From DATGUN01 sp035301285 (GTDB lineage Bacteria; Bacillota; Bacilli; Bacillales; Amphibacillaceae), in contig DATGUN010000018.1 in the NCBI GenBank assembly GCA_035301285.1, positions 18,535 to 82,534 on the forward strand: DNA of 64,000 nt, read 5' to 3'. The notes beneath the pieces were generated by a model. It had not been told where the DNA came from, searched no databases, and worked only from the letters and a program-made list of their open reading frames with translations. Made by a program: the position numbers and the translations under genes. The stretch's first letter is position 1. Every line of letters starts with the position of its first letter. Positions 1-9,266 of this stretch are shown piece by piece.

Positions 1-319
1 CACTCAAAGGCAATAACATCCGGCGTTTATTAACCACTTTTTTATGTTTTTGTTTTACTTCAAAAAATGCTGTTCCATTTCGGTCCGTTTGATTGTAAAC
101 ACGCAAACGCAATTTTTGTCGGAACTTGAGCTTGTTTTTCGTCTCATAATAAATCCGGTGATCATCACTATCGAAATAAAGACTTGTAACGGTGTATCTT
201 CCATTGTCACCGAACATATCCGGACGCATGTATTCAGAAATGGCATCCAGTAACTTCTCATATTGTTCTGTTGTGATAAGATATTTTTGTTCTTTACGTT
301 TAAATACTTCAATAGCCAC
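1..319 (-). CDS. VTC-domain polyphosphate polymerase, partial (C-terminus beyond window)
   Basis: The protein starts with GTG at 317-319, nine bases after an AAGGAG site, and runs off the left edge, so only about 106 residues are visible. The start VAIEVFKRKEQKYLIT, followed by TVTSLYFDSDD and KLRLRVYN, is the N-terminal part of the VTC tunnel fold, whose basic and acidic residues line a triphosphate/polyphosphate channel. Bacterial members are usually about 250 residues, membrane-associated, and next to a DUF4956 membrane protein or a CotH-like gene. Those partners would lie to the left and cannot be seen. Substrate is inferred from the family only. Confidence 0.75.
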   Translation of the reverse strand, partial: MAIEVFKRKEQKYLITTEQYEKLLDAISEYMRPDMFGDNGRYTVTSLYFDSDDHRIYYETKNKLKFRQKLRLRVYNQTDRNGTAFFEVKQKHKKVVNKRRMLLPLS

Positions 320-566
320 TCTCAACAACTCCTTTAACCATATCATGCACGTTGGAAATGAGACCTCTATGTGAGAAAGATTAGATTTTCATGAGAAATT
401 CTGGAAATATATCATTTTGCCTATCGGTTTTGCCATTTCTTACAGGAAGGGAACAATATGATAAAATAGAAGAAAGATAAAGATTGATGTCAGGGGGGAG
501 CCGTTCGTCAAACAAGTCTTGTGTGATGCAAAGCGTAATGACCATGATTGACAACGGATATATATA

Positions 567-1042
567 ATGAATAAATGGTTCTATCTTAATGGAATAGCTT
601 TAGCGATTATCGTTTGGAAGATCATATTATATCCAGTGTTTCCAGACATCCCACTCCATATCATATTGGGGTTGACCGGTGTTCTCCTCTTTTTCATGAA
701 TTGAACGAGACATGCTGTTTTTTCAACCATCCGCTCATCAGTTGACCGAAAGCGAAAAATTAAATACGCCAATTACGCAAAAAAAATCATCCCTTACCAT
801 CGCTGGATCGGGACGTCGGCGCTCGTCTTCATTATCTTTCATGCATACATGGTTATTGGAACATTCGGTTTTGATTTACTTCACATCAAGTCATTGAGCG
901 GATTCATAACAGGGATGACCCTAGTCGGTATGGTGTCTTCCGGATGGCTGCGTCTCGTTTGGCCTTCAAAACGTAAACGGATGACCCATTTATATCTTGG
1001 AATAACTCTTTTTTTTCTCATTCTCATACATGTATGGTTATA
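567..1042 (+). pseudogene. Small heme-type/ferric-reductase-like membrane protein interrupted by an in-frame TGA
   Basis: One reading frame runs from ATG 567 to the stop near 1042 and would give about 158 residues with four or five hydrophobic segments. It is cut by a TGA at 702-704, after 45 codons. Downstream of the TGA the frame remains protein-like, with several histidines in or next to membrane segments (YHRWIG, IIFHAY, LLHIK, ILIHVW), as in cytochrome b561 or ferric-reductase-type proteins. No good ribosome binding site precedes ATG 567. The simplest reading is a nonsense mutation (TGG or CGA to TGA). The exact family is not recognised. Confidence 0.5.
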
Positions 1043-1097
1043 GTGACATACATATAAATCATGACTGTTCTTCTGTCGGCACCTTTTTAATATATAT

Positions 1098-1127
1098 CAA
1101 AAAAGCAAACGAGTGAATCGTTTGCTT
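1098..1127 (-). terminator. Rho-independent terminator of the 1126-3198 gene
   Basis: AAGCAAACGA (1104-1113) pairs with TCGTTTGCTT (1118-1127) around a short loop. On the minus strand the hairpin is followed by a run of T. The stem begins inside the stop codon of the gene. Confidence 0.85.
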
Positions 1128-3198
1128 AAAGAATGCCTCTCTCGACTTGCTTACTTATTGTCTTGATACTTTCTTCTATCCCCTGCGCCATTTTTCTGGA
1201 ATCTTGTACCGATGCATCTTCACCATCCGATAGTTGAAAAGTGATATCTTTAAACAATATCTCCATCTCATCTATAATCGATGAACAAGCGATATTATAC
1301 AGGCGGATATTAGAGTATTCTGATGGGGCAAAGACAGCTGCATCTATATGACGCTTGAATTGTTCCATCAACTCTGGCTGCTGGTCAATCAGACGGATAA
1401 ATGCTTTTTCCAATCCCTTCACAATCAATTGAATGTCACGAATGGGGTTGATGATATCTTGAATGGCATCATCTATTTTCTCCGCGTCACCAAGAAAAGC
1501 ACTTGATGGTTTTAACATATTTTCCTGAAAGTGGAGGATTGATTGGACAGAACCGACTAATTCGGCAAGATCCTTATCAAGCAGAAATAAATTCTCGCTT
1601 GTTTCCTGAAGGATGGGTCTCAATCTTTCGGTTACAATAGCACAAATTTTTTCATATGCACGGTCTACTTGCTGTTTTTTTATTTTCATCCGTTCTTTCA
1701 AATATGGGGAGGATTCAAGGGATACAATGCCAGTCTGCTGCATACTTTCAAAATCGCCAGCCGTTATATACGGCTTATTCTCATCAGCGGTCATTTCCTT
1801 TTCTTTCAATGCTTCTGCACTTGTTTCCACTTGTGTTTTGAAATTTTTCATCTGATCCAAAATACGCTCCATATTACAAGACAGAATCGAATAGAAATTG
1901 ATTAACTCACTGGCGACGGCATCTGTATAGAAACCATCCCCGTTTTTAATTAAGTCGGGAATGTCACGTTCAATGACAATTTGCTTGGTAAACATATATT
2001 TATCAATACTTTTTTTAACACGTGTCAAACGGTCTCTCAAAGGCGTGAATAAATGTTGTAAATGAGAAGTGATATCCGCTTCATACTCCGGCGAATCATC
2101 ATGGCGCAATTTTTCCAATATACGAGTTTTCTTCTGGACGATACGGACTAATTCACCTAGCTGTTCGACGATTGTTTGGGGTCCAGACGCTTTTTCAGCC
2201 AACTTGTCGTGCCAAGACATACCTGAAGTGACATGATATATATGATAAAAGGATTTTTGCAATTCCGATACCCTTTTATTCACCTGTTCGCGCTCATGGG
2301 CAGCGATCTCATTGGCTTTATCAATATAAACACGAGCGAGGTCAGCACGTTGGATTAACTTACCTCTCAAGCTATGTGCCAATGTATTCATGCTATTATG
2401 GTTGACATCTATTTTTTTGGATGGGCTTCCGTATAAAGGCACACCTGTCCACAGGCTTGTTATGATATGATCATCCACTCCAACATGGATAAAGCCATAA
2501 CCCGCTTCACCTTTTATACCAATGGGAACTTGATATTCACATTCCGCATAGTCCATTCGATTATATCCACTCCCGAAAGAAGATGAAGACAAGCCGTTAT
2601 GAATATGGTATTTCCGCCCCGGGACACGTTCACCTAGGTTCAATGTTTCATGGATATTAGTCAGGAAATCATTTTTGCTATAATAATTGGTAATGTTAGG
2701 ATAATCATGACTTGGGTTTGCCATACCATAAGGGAGCATAAAGGGATTGAGCGTTACCGAGCGAACATCGGGGTGTTCGATGGCGATAGCATTTGCCAAC
2801 GATCCAGCCAGCGATATGCCGGTAACAGCTCTGACAGCCCCAGAGCCATACATATCTTCTATACGATTGAAATATGTTTTTGCCGCTTCGATTTGAACAG
2901 ACCTCTCCTTGCCATACAGCAGTTTAAGATCACTGATATGCATGTCATCTTTCAGCTGTTGGCTGCCGATGAAAACAATCGAAAAATGACTGTTTTCATT
3001 ATTATGGGCATCTTTCACGACAAACCCTTCTAATCCCGACACTGGATCATGCGTAGTATCGACAACCTGAAGTTCATAACCATTAACCTCAATCATCTTG
3101 GATTTCTCTGGATTCAAATAGCCATGGTAACCCGCCAGCTGAATAAGGTTGTTATCCATTTTCATTTTGATGTCCGGAATCCGCTCTTCTGACTTCAA
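1126..3198 (-). CDS. SA1320-like protein: N-terminal lipase-fold domain plus long coiled-coil
   Basis: 690 residues, TTG start eight bases after AAGGAG. The N-terminal third (about 20-230) looks like an alpha/beta-hydrolase domain with a nucleophile-elbow-like motif VTGISLAGSLAN, where GxSxAG replaces the usual GxSxG, then LNPFML. It resembles the staphylococcal SA1320 family. Residues about 290-680 are charged and helical and likely form coiled coils, as in LXG-like or surface proteins. There is no signal peptide or membrane segment, so export, if any, would need a special route. It lies 14 bases after a DUF1672-like gene on the same strand, so the two are probably co-transcribed. Catalytic activity is uncertain. 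Confidence 0.6.
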   Translation of the reverse strand: MKSEERIPDIKMKMDNNLIQLAGYHGYLNPEKSKMIEVNGYELQVVDTTHDPVSGLEGFVVKDAHNNENSHFSIVFIGSQQLKDDMHISDLKLLYGKERSVQIEAAKTYFNRIEDMYGSGAVRAVTGISLAGSLANAIAIEHPDVRSVTLNPFMLPYGMANPSHDYPNITNYYSKNDFLTNIHETLNLGERVPGRKYHIHNGLSSSSFGSGYNRMDYAECEYQVPIGIKGEAGYGFIHVGVDDHIITSLWTGVPLYGSPSKKIDVNHNSMNTLAHSLRGKLIQRADLARVYIDKANEIAAHEREQVNKRVSELQKSFYHIYHVTSGMSWHDKLAEKASGPQTIVEQLGELVRIVQKKTRILEKLRHDDSPEYEADITSHLQHLFTPLRDRLTRVKKSIDKYMFTKQIVIERDIPDLIKNGDGFYTDAVASELINFYSILSCNMERILDQMKNFKTQVETSAEALKEKEMTADENKPYITAGDFESMQQTGIVSLESSPYLKERMKIKKQQVDRAYEKICAIVTERLRPILQETSENLFLLDKDLAELVGSVQSILHFQENMLKPSSAFLGDAEKIDDAIQDIINPIRDIQLIVKGLEKAFIRLIDQQPELMEQFKRHIDAAVFAPSEYSNIRLYNIACSSIIDEMEILFKDITFQLSDGEDASVQDSRKMAQGIEESIKTISKQVERGIL

Positions 3199-3212
3199 CC
3201 ATTAATCTCCTT

Positions 3213-4079
3213 TCAAAACACACCACCGTGTTTTATAAATGTTGATACTTCCAATGTATTATTTTTTTTACCGGTTCCTCTTTTTTTATCTATAAAGTTA
3301 TCATTCAAGCAAATTGAATACACACCCTTTGGAATGCCAGACATTTTTTTAAGATCAACCGCGATCTTCTCCAAAATGTTCTTATCCAGAGAAATGTTTT
3401 TATCTTCCATGTAAAATTCAATGTTGATATGGACATACATCGCCTCAGGTACATTTTTTTCAAAAAAACGATGGACATCAGTCTTATCGAACGTTGTATC
3501 TGACATGAATGATTCAAATAACTTCTTAAATACATCCCCAAAAGGCGATATGAAATAAAAAGGGGTCATATATCCGTTCGCTTTCACATTATCAATAACC
3601 TTTTTAGGTGTCCCGACAACCGGAAATTCATTCACGATGTCGTCCAAATATTTATCCAGCTTATTAAAAGCCCTTTCAAAAGCCATGACATAAAGGCCAC
3701 CCTTAATACCCCGTTCCACTTCCCCTTCTTGTGACCACACGTAATCACTTTTGACACTTTTTTGTTTTTCGTCAATAGGCACTACTGCAAATGTATGGAA
3801 AAAAGGGGCGTGTATTGATTCGACAAAAACGGTGACACTGTTATGTCCGCTGACCATATTATGCACTTCCACATATATTCCGTACGTATTCAGAAAAAAC
3901 GTTTCTGTGGCTTCGATGATCCGATCCGTCTGTTTTTCCGCGATATCCCATATAACGTCATTGTGATCATATAGACGATACCCTTCACCTATATAGTCCT
4001 GTATCGCGATAAAGTTTTCCTTTTCATACCTTGTCAGTTTTGACAGATTTTCATCTTGATGACGATCTGATTGAGCCAT
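3213..4079 (-). CDS. DUF1672-like protein without lipoprotein signal
   Basis: 288 residues, ATG start ten bases after AGGAGG. The segments ENFIAIQDYIGEGY, SVTVFVESIHAPFFHTFAVV and the central charged region resemble DUF1672, a family known mainly as staphylococcal lipoproteins. Here the N-terminus (MAQSDRHQDENLSK) carries no signal peptide and no lipobox cysteine, so the protein is predicted to be cytoplasmic. It is the first gene of a two-gene unit with the SA1320-like protein. Function is unknown, and the family call rests on remembered sequence features. Confidence 0.55.
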   Translation of the reverse strand: MAQSDRHQDENLSKLTRYEKENFIAIQDYIGEGYRLYDHNDVIWDIAEKQTDRIIEATETFFLNTYGIYVEVHNMVSGHNSVTVFVESIHAPFFHTFAVVPIDEKQKSVKSDYVWSQEGEVERGIKGGLYVMAFERAFNKLDKYLDDIVNEFPVVGTPKKVIDNVKANGYMTPFYFISPFGDVFKKLFESFMSDTTFDKTDVHRFFEKNVPEAMYVHINIEFYMEDKNISLDKNILEKIAVDLKKMSGIPKGVYSICLNDNFIDKKRGTGKKNNTLEVSTFIKHGGVF

Positions 4080-4504
4080 TATCCAGAATCCTCCTATTGT
4101 TACAAGGCTATTACACGGAATAAGATTTCTGCATCGTAGCCAAGGGTCACCCCAACAAATAACCCTTTATATACCATATTTATACCTTAATAAAATTAAT
4201 ACCCAATGTAAACGTATTCCTCTCTAATTCACGCTCAACGAGCAAAAATGAATAAATAGGCATATATCATCTATAGGCATTTATGACTGTTCCGTTACTA
4301 TTACGTTACTTTTCCATTACAAAGTCATACTGGATCTATTTTCTATGATTCGAACATAAAATTCTGTGAAGTTCATCACATTTTTTGCTTATTTTATCAT
4401 TTTTACATGTTTTCTGTTCTTTTTTTGTAAAAAAAACAAACAAATGATATTCCACATATGGAATCATCACTTGTTTGTCATCTTTTTCTATTTATTTTTA
4501 CCTA
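4080..4504. other. 425-bp intergenic region
   Basis: AT-rich spacer between the DUF1672-like gene, whose promoter must lie here on the minus strand, and the LCP gene. It holds the LCP terminator at its right end and several TTAC repeats around 4290-4325. No convincing sigma-A promoter, ORF or RNA gene was seen. Confidence 0.5.
4428..4478 (-). terminator. Terminator of the LCP gene
   Basis: ACAAACAA (4436-4443) and TTGTTTGT (4471-4478) form the base of a long hairpin with an inner ATTCCA/TGGAAT stem. On the minus strand it is followed by eight T residues. Confidence 0.85.
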
Positions 4505-5437
4505 TTAATCTCCAAAATTCACGATCATATCGTGTACTTTTTCGATCTCTTCATCTGAAACCATATAATAATAGACACCATCGATTGTTGTACCAGAACC
4601 TTCGATCATATATGTTTCAGAGTTTTTGCGTGTGTCCCGATAACCGGAAAAAATCTTCTTCATGTCTGCAAAGTCCATATTGGTTGCCATATTATTGCCG
4701 AGGATGTCCAACACACTATCAATTTTCGGAATCGAACCCACTGAAGCCCCACGATCTACAATCGCTTCAATCACTTGGCGTTGGCGTTTTGTCCTGCCAA
4801 AATCCCCGGATGGATCTTGTTTCCGCATACGGACAAATTCCATTGTTTTATCACCGTCCATATTGACTGGACCTTTCTCAAAATCATACTTGTCACCGCT
4901 CCAGGCTATTTCATTCTGCACAGTTATGGGACCAACTTCATCGACCAAGTCTTCTAAACCGTCCATGTTCATACTTACATAATAATCAAGTTCCAAGCCT
5001 AAAAGATTTTCGACCGTTGCAACCGTCATGTCTGCTCCGCCGTACGCATAAGAGTGATTGATTTTATCTTCAATTCCCTTCCCGACAATCGTTGTACGCG
5101 TATCCCTTGGAATGCTCACCAGCTGCATCCGATCACTCTCTGGATCTAGTGACAGAACCATCAATGCGTCTGAACGCCCCTTATCGTCTTCCCGTGCGTC
5201 AATTCCCATCAATAAGATATTTAATGGTTCTGTTGCTTTTATCTTTTCTTTTGTCACATCAAGGTCAATGGAGTCGACTGGCTCATGCATTTCACCATCA
5301 ACCGTTTCTTTCGCTTTGCTCCATATGGAATACCCATATGCTGCTGTTCCCAATGCTAGCACCAACAATACGGCTAATGGAATCAACAACCATTTTTTCT
5401 TTGATTTCTTTTTCCGCATATCGGAACGTTTTACCAT
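4505..5437 (-). CDS. LytR-CpsA-Psr (LCP) family cell-wall polymer ligase
   Basis: 310 residues. The protein has a basic cytoplasmic N-terminus, one membrane anchor (about 16-36), then the extracellular LCP domain. Typical motifs are seen: NILLMGIDARE, RSDALMVLSLDPE, VSIPRDTR, INHSYAYGG and FVRMRKQDPSGDFGR, which carry the acidic and arginine residues that bind the polyprenyl-pyrophosphate substrate. LCP proteins attach teichoic acids or other anionic polymers to peptidoglycan at the outer face of the membrane. The gene is monocistronic with its own terminator. The paralogue (TagT/U/V-like) cannot be decided. Confidence 0.9.
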   Translation of the reverse strand: MVKRSDMRKKKSKKKWLLIPLAVLLVLALGTAAYGYSIWSKAKETVDGEMHEPVDSIDLDVTKEKIKATEPLNILLMGIDAREDDKGRSDALMVLSLDPESDRMQLVSIPRDTRTTIVGKGIEDKINHSYAYGGADMTVATVENLLGLELDYYVSMNMDGLEDLVDEVGPITVQNEIAWSGDKYDFEKGPVNMDGDKTMEFVRMRKQDPSGDFGRTKRQRQVIEAIVDRGASVGSIPKIDSVLDILGNNMATNMDFADMKKIFSGYRDTRKNSETYMIEGSGTTIDGVYYYMVSDEEIEKVHDMIVNFGD

Positions 5438-5616
5438 ACCATTATTCCCCTTTTCCCCTTTATCTATGTAATATGCCTTATGATATCATAGTCTGAAAGT
5501 CCCAACAACACAAATGTCAAAACTTTTACATATTATATCAAATTCTTTATAAATCCGCACGTCAATTCAAGAAAATCATATTATATTTTCTAACAGAACA
5601 CGCGATGCCGTCATTC

Positions 5617-5660
5617 AAAAACAAATAGAACAGCACCTTATTTCACAGGTACTGTTCTAT
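5617..5660 (-). terminator. Terminator downstream of the PLP-enzyme gene
   Basis: ATAGAACAG (5625-5633) pairs with CTGTTCTAT (5652-5660) with an inner ACC/GGT. On the minus strand TTTGTTTTT follows. It serves the GntR/PLP-enzyme operon ending at 5732. Confidence 0.8.
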
Positions 5661-5731
5661 CGATCTACATAAACGATATTCACTTATGCCACACCGACAT
5701 AAATCGAACGGTGAGGCTATCGATTCATCAC

Positions 5732-6931
5732 TTATATCATCACTTGTTCAAGTGTGTTCAATCCTTGTTTCAAATCAGCGATGATGTCTTCAGGATCTTC
5801 CAAACCAATCGATAGACGGATGAGCCCCGTCGATAGACCAAAATCTCCTAGTTCCTCTTCAGGGATGGATGAATGTGTCATCGAAGCGGGATGCTGAACC
5901 AAGGTTTCCGGATCACCTAAGCTGAATGATATCATTGCGAGCTTCAAGGCATCTATGAATGCTTTTCCTTGCTTCACCCCTCCACTGATTTCGAATGAGA
6001 CAATGCCACCCATTCCATCCATCTGTTCTTTGGCTAAATCATGTTGTGGGTGTGATTGCAAACCTGGATAATAGACGTTATGCACCAGTGGATGCCCCTC
6101 AAGAAACGTAGCTACTTGTTCTGCTCCCTTACAATGAGCGTCGACACGTAATCCTAATGTTTTGATACCGCGCAGAGTAAGGAAAGCATCCCAGGCACTC
6201 AAAGGTTGCCCCAAGTCACCAGCTATTTTATTTCGCATAAAGTCAATATCAGAGGCCTTTCCACAAACAACACCAGCGACAACATCCCCATGTCCATTTA
6301 AATATTTTGTAGCACTGTGCACAACAATATCCGCCCCAAGTGTCAACGGACGTTGCAAATAAGGTGTCATAAATGTATTATCAACAATCAACGGTAAATC
6401 AAACGAATGAGCGACACGCGAAATTGACCGGATATCCAATACAGTCAATGTCGGATTGGAAGGCGTCTCAATATATACGGCGCGAGTGTTTTCCTTAATG
6501 GCACCTTTAATGGCGTCCATGTCGGTACAGTCGATATAATCAAACTCAATACCCATACGCTTGCCGAGATTGCTCAGAAATTTGTGTGTGCCTCCGTATA
6601 CATCTTTTGTCACAACAATATGTTCACCTTGCTTCACAAACGCTAAAATACTTGTAGAAATAGCCGCCATGCCACTGCTGAGTCCAAGGGCGTCTTCTGC
6701 TTCCTCCAGATTAGCTAACTTATTCTCCAATGTACGTGTGGTCGGGTTACCATATCTTCCATAAAATACGCCTTCCTTTTCACCATTCACAACGGATACC
6801 GCACTATCCGCTGTGTCGAATGCATAAGCAACCGCCGGAACGAGATGTTGAGATACGGCCCCTGTTTCCTTACATGGATTAACCTCGCAATGAATAGATC
6901 TTGTTTGAAACTTCCAATCTTTATTTTCCAT
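5732..6931 (-). CDS. Trans-sulfuration PLP enzyme (cystathionine/methionine gamma-lyase-like)
   Basis: 399 residues from ATG 6931, chosen because AAGGGGAG lies five bases upstream. The open frame extends further but only into the regulator gene. Family hallmarks are YGRYGNPTTR (Tyr57, Arg59, phosphate binding), SSGMAAIS, the aspartate in VDNTF (Asp184) and the Schiff-base lysine in HSATKYLNGH (Lys209). Members break down or make cystathionine, methionine or homocysteine in the cytoplasm; the exact reaction cannot be read here. It overlaps the 3' end of the GntR gene by 11 bases, which suggests translational coupling and control by that regulator. Confidence 0.85.
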   Translation of the reverse strand: MENKDWKFQTRSIHCEVNPCKETGAVSQHLVPAVAYAFDTADSAVSVVNGEKEGVFYGRYGNPTTRTLENKLANLEEAEDALGLSSGMAAISTSILAFVKQGEHIVVTKDVYGGTHKFLSNLGKRMGIEFDYIDCTDMDAIKGAIKENTRAVYIETPSNPTLTVLDIRSISRVAHSFDLPLIVDNTFMTPYLQRPLTLGADIVVHSATKYLNGHGDVVAGVVCGKASDIDFMRNKIAGDLGQPLSAWDAFLTLRGIKTLGLRVDAHCKGAEQVATFLEGHPLVHNVYYPGLQSHPQHDLAKEQMDGMGGIVSFEISGGVKQGKAFIDALKLAMISFSLGDPETLVQHPASMTHSSIPEEELGDFGLSTGLIRLSIGLEDPEDIIADLKQGLNTLEQVMI

Positions 6932-7631
6932 GATCGCTCTCCCCTTCTTTTTTAATACCTTGCCCAGCATTTCGTATCGCACGGACAACGGCTTGCAAAC
7001 TGTTCGTAATATGTGACTCCATCGCAGCCTGGACGTTCTCTTTATCATTATCTTTCATATAATCCAAAATAATCTGATGCTCTTTATAGGACGATTCGAA
7101 ACGACTCATATCATCCTTCGGGAGCAAGTGTTGATAGCGGTGGATCCTGTCATTCAACTGACCGAGTATTTTAATGACTGTCCGGTTCCGGCTTAATGTG
7201 TAGATATAACCATGGAACTGGGCACCATAATACAAGACATCTCGTGCTTCCCCCACTTTGGCAGTTTCCTTGATCATATTGACGATCATCGTTAGCTTAT
7301 GCGCATCTTTTTCAGTCATATTTTCAGTAGCTTGAGCCACCATGATACCTTCCAGTTTCTCTCTGACTTCAAACAATTCTTTGACTTCCTGTATCGATAA
7401 CGGGGCCACTCTCAACCGACCATTATTTTGCCTGATGATCAAGTCATCTTGTTCCAATCTTTGCAACGCTTCCCTGAGCGGTGTACGGCTGATATTAAGG
7501 TGTTTCGCTAAACGTTCTTCAATAATGGATGCATCCGGTTTTAATCTTCCTTCAATGATCTGTTCCTTGATATCCGTATAAGCAAATTCTTTTGCGGTAT
7601 ATCGTTCATTTGTACGTGAATGGCTATCCAA
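6921..7631 (-). CDS. GntR-family regulator (FadR/FCD type)
   Basis: 236 residues from TTG 7631, chosen because AAGGGG precedes it; the frame is open further upstream but runs into the operator. A winged helix (about 10-75) contains EERLAKHLNISRTPLREAL and RLEQDDLI. It is followed by an all-helical FCD ligand domain with metal-binding-type residues (FHGYIYTLSRN, ESHI). It is transcribed first in an operon with the PLP enzyme, which it probably controls along with itself. The effector is unknown; a sulfur amino acid or product of the partner enzyme is a reasonable guess. Confidence 0.85.
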   Translation of the reverse strand: MDSHSRTNERYTAKEFAYTDIKEQIIEGRLKPDASIIEERLAKHLNISRTPLREALQRLEQDDLIIRQNNGRLRVAPLSIQEVKELFEVREKLEGIMVAQATENMTEKDAHKLTMIVNMIKETAKVGEARDVLYYGAQFHGYIYTLSRNRTVIKILGQLNDRIHRYQHLLPKDDMSRFESSYKEHQIILDYMKDNDKENVQAAMESHITNSLQAVVRAIRNAGQGIKKEGESDHGK

Positions 7632-7661
7632 TGCAAGAACACCCCTTTTCGCAAAATATCT

Positions 7662-7679
7662 TTGTATATTTGTATACAA
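7662..7679 (-). promoter_or_regulatory. Palindromic operator of the GntR operon
   Basis: TTGTATA (7662-7668) and TATACAA (7673-7679) form an inverted repeat just after the predicted transcription start. TTGTATAC-type palindromes are typical for FadR-subfamily GntR proteins, so this is a likely autoregulatory site. Confidence 0.6.
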
Positions 7680-7689
7680 TTATATCTTG

Positions 7690-7718
7690 ATTTTAAAGAA
7701 AACGCTTTAATTTGTCAA
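7690..7718 (-). promoter_or_regulatory. Sigma-A promoter of the GntR/PLP-enzyme operon
   Basis: On the minus strand TTGACA (7713-7718) is followed after exactly 17 bases by TAAAAT (7690-7695). The spacer contains AAAGCGTTTTC, a weak match to a cre site. Confidence 0.75.
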
Positions 7719-7964
7719 TATGATGTTTGCCCCTCATACTCATAGCACGCTTTCCCCATGGTCATTCAAATATTAAATGTCTTAAATATGATAACAAGAA
7801 AAAGATGTATCATATAGGTAAGTTATCGTTCAGTATGTTACAATCTCAAGAAGGAACAGGGATAAAATCAAGTCAGTTACCAACACTAACGGATGTTAGA
7901 GTCGGAAAATTTTACACACGGCAAGATAGAAATAAAATGATGCAGTAACTAAGGAGGATGAAAA

Positions 7965-9266
7965 ATGAAAGTAATGGACGAACACGGAACAAAGAAACAA
8001 TGGCATAATTTCAGTGGACACATTATTCCAAGCCAAAAATTCAAAACCATCACTTTAGAACTCAAATTGAAAACACTTTTGGACAGGGATACAGTAACCA
8101 AACGCGCCATCCTACCATTTGTACTACGTAAAGGATCGAAAAAATATCCAAGTGCAGCACTGATTCAAGATAAACTGGATGACTTATATGGTGCCTCTCT
8201 GGAAATAGCGGGGCACAAAGCTGGTTCATACCACATCATGACATTTCATATGGAAATACCGAACGAAAAATTTATCCAGGGCGATCAGAACATCATCGGT
8301 GAAGCTCTGGCATTTTTAAAGGAAATTGCTTTTCACCCACATATAGAAAATGATGCTTTCGATGAGACAGTGACATCGAGGGAAAAAGAAACCATCACCA
8401 AATACCTCCAATCCATCAAAGATGACAAAATGCAATATGCTAATATACGCTTGATCGATGAAATGTCGACAGGAGAACGGTATCAGACACACCCATTTGG
8501 ATATTTGGAAGATATGGAACATATCAACGGACAAAATTTATATACCTACTATAAAAATGCTGTCAAAAATGATCAAATTGAACTATTCATTGTCGGGGAT
8601 GTTAATCCGGATGAACTGGATCATATTGTTAAAGACAACCTTGACGGATTCCGTAATGCCACAGTTCAAGACACCATCCAACCTGAAGCGGAAACCGTCA
8701 ATCCCATCACACGGGAAGAAGCAAATATAGTCATCGAAGAAGATACTGTCCAACAAGCCAAATTACATATCGGGTATCGCACCCAAACAGCATACAAAGA
8801 TGCTGATTTCACCAGTATGATCCTGTGTAATACAATACTTGGTGGGCACCCTGGTGCCAAATTGTTTTTAAATGTCCGTGAAAAGCATAGTCTTGCCTAT
8901 TATGCCGCTTCGGGACTTGACTTTTTCAGTGATAAAATCTTTATTTATAGTGGTATTTCACCGGATGATTATGAAAAAGCACGCGCAATCATCGAGGAAC
9001 AAGTCATGGCTATGAAGAACGGCAATATATCTGATAATGAAATGGACGAAGCGAAAAAGGTCATTATCAATCAACATGTCGCGTCTCTTGATAATGCAGG
9101 AGGAATCATTGATTTACTTTACCAACAGGAGATCGGTCATAAAAAGCGTCCGGTCAACGAACTTATCAAACAAGTCGAAGCTCTTACAAAAGAGGATGTC
9201 ATCAAAAGCGCGAAAAAGTTATCCTTGGATACTGTGTTTTTATTGACAGGTAAGGAGGGAAAATAA
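7965..9266 (+). CDS. ymfF: M16-fold protein YmfF type (inactive partner)
   Basis: 433 residues, ATG start seven bases after AAGGAGG. It has the M16 metallopeptidase fold, with segments such as RAILPFVLRKGSKKYPS and KLDDLYGASLEI, but lacks the HxxEH zinc motif. It is thus the non-catalytic half of a two-subunit pair. In Bacillus the homologue is paired with YmfH and has been linked to elongation factor P 5-aminopentanol modification; that role is taken from the family, not shown here. The next gene starts one base before the end of this one, so the two are translationally coupled. Confidence 0.85.
   Translation: MKVMDEHGTKKQWHNFSGHIIPSQKFKTITLELKLKTLLDRDTVTKRAILPFVLRKGSKKYPSAALIQDKLDDLYGASLEIAGHKAGSYHIMTFHMEIPNEKFIQGDQNIIGEALAFLKEIAFHPHIENDAFDETVTSREKETITKYLQSIKDDKMQYANIRLIDEMSTGERYQTHPFGYLEDMEHINGQNLYTYYKNAVKNDQIELFIVGDVNPDELDHIVKDNLDGFRNATVQDTIQPEAETVNPITREEANIVIEEDTVQQAKLHIGYRTQTAYKDADFTSMILCNTILGGHPGAKLFLNVREKHSLAYYAASGLDFFSDKIFIYSGISPDDYEKARAIIEEQVMAMKNGNISDNEMDEAKKVIINQHVASLDNAGGIIDLLYQQEIGHKKRPVNELIKQVEALTKEDVIKSAKKLSLDTVFLLTGKEGK

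Noticed and set aside
3133..3185. Short frame from an ATG near the start of the SA1320-like gene
   Set aside because: It gives only about 16 codons out of frame; the TTG start has the better spacing and leads into the full protein.
4080..4504. Sigma-B promoter upstream of the DUF1672-like gene
   Set aside because: GTTTAC and GGGTAT occur on the minus strand but only about four bases apart, not 12-15.
7727..7948. 73-codon frame upstream of ymfF, considered as a precursor peptide for the M16 pair
   Set aside because: No ribosome binding site at any start; the M16 pair matches the housekeeping YmfF/YmfH type with no bacteriocin genes around.
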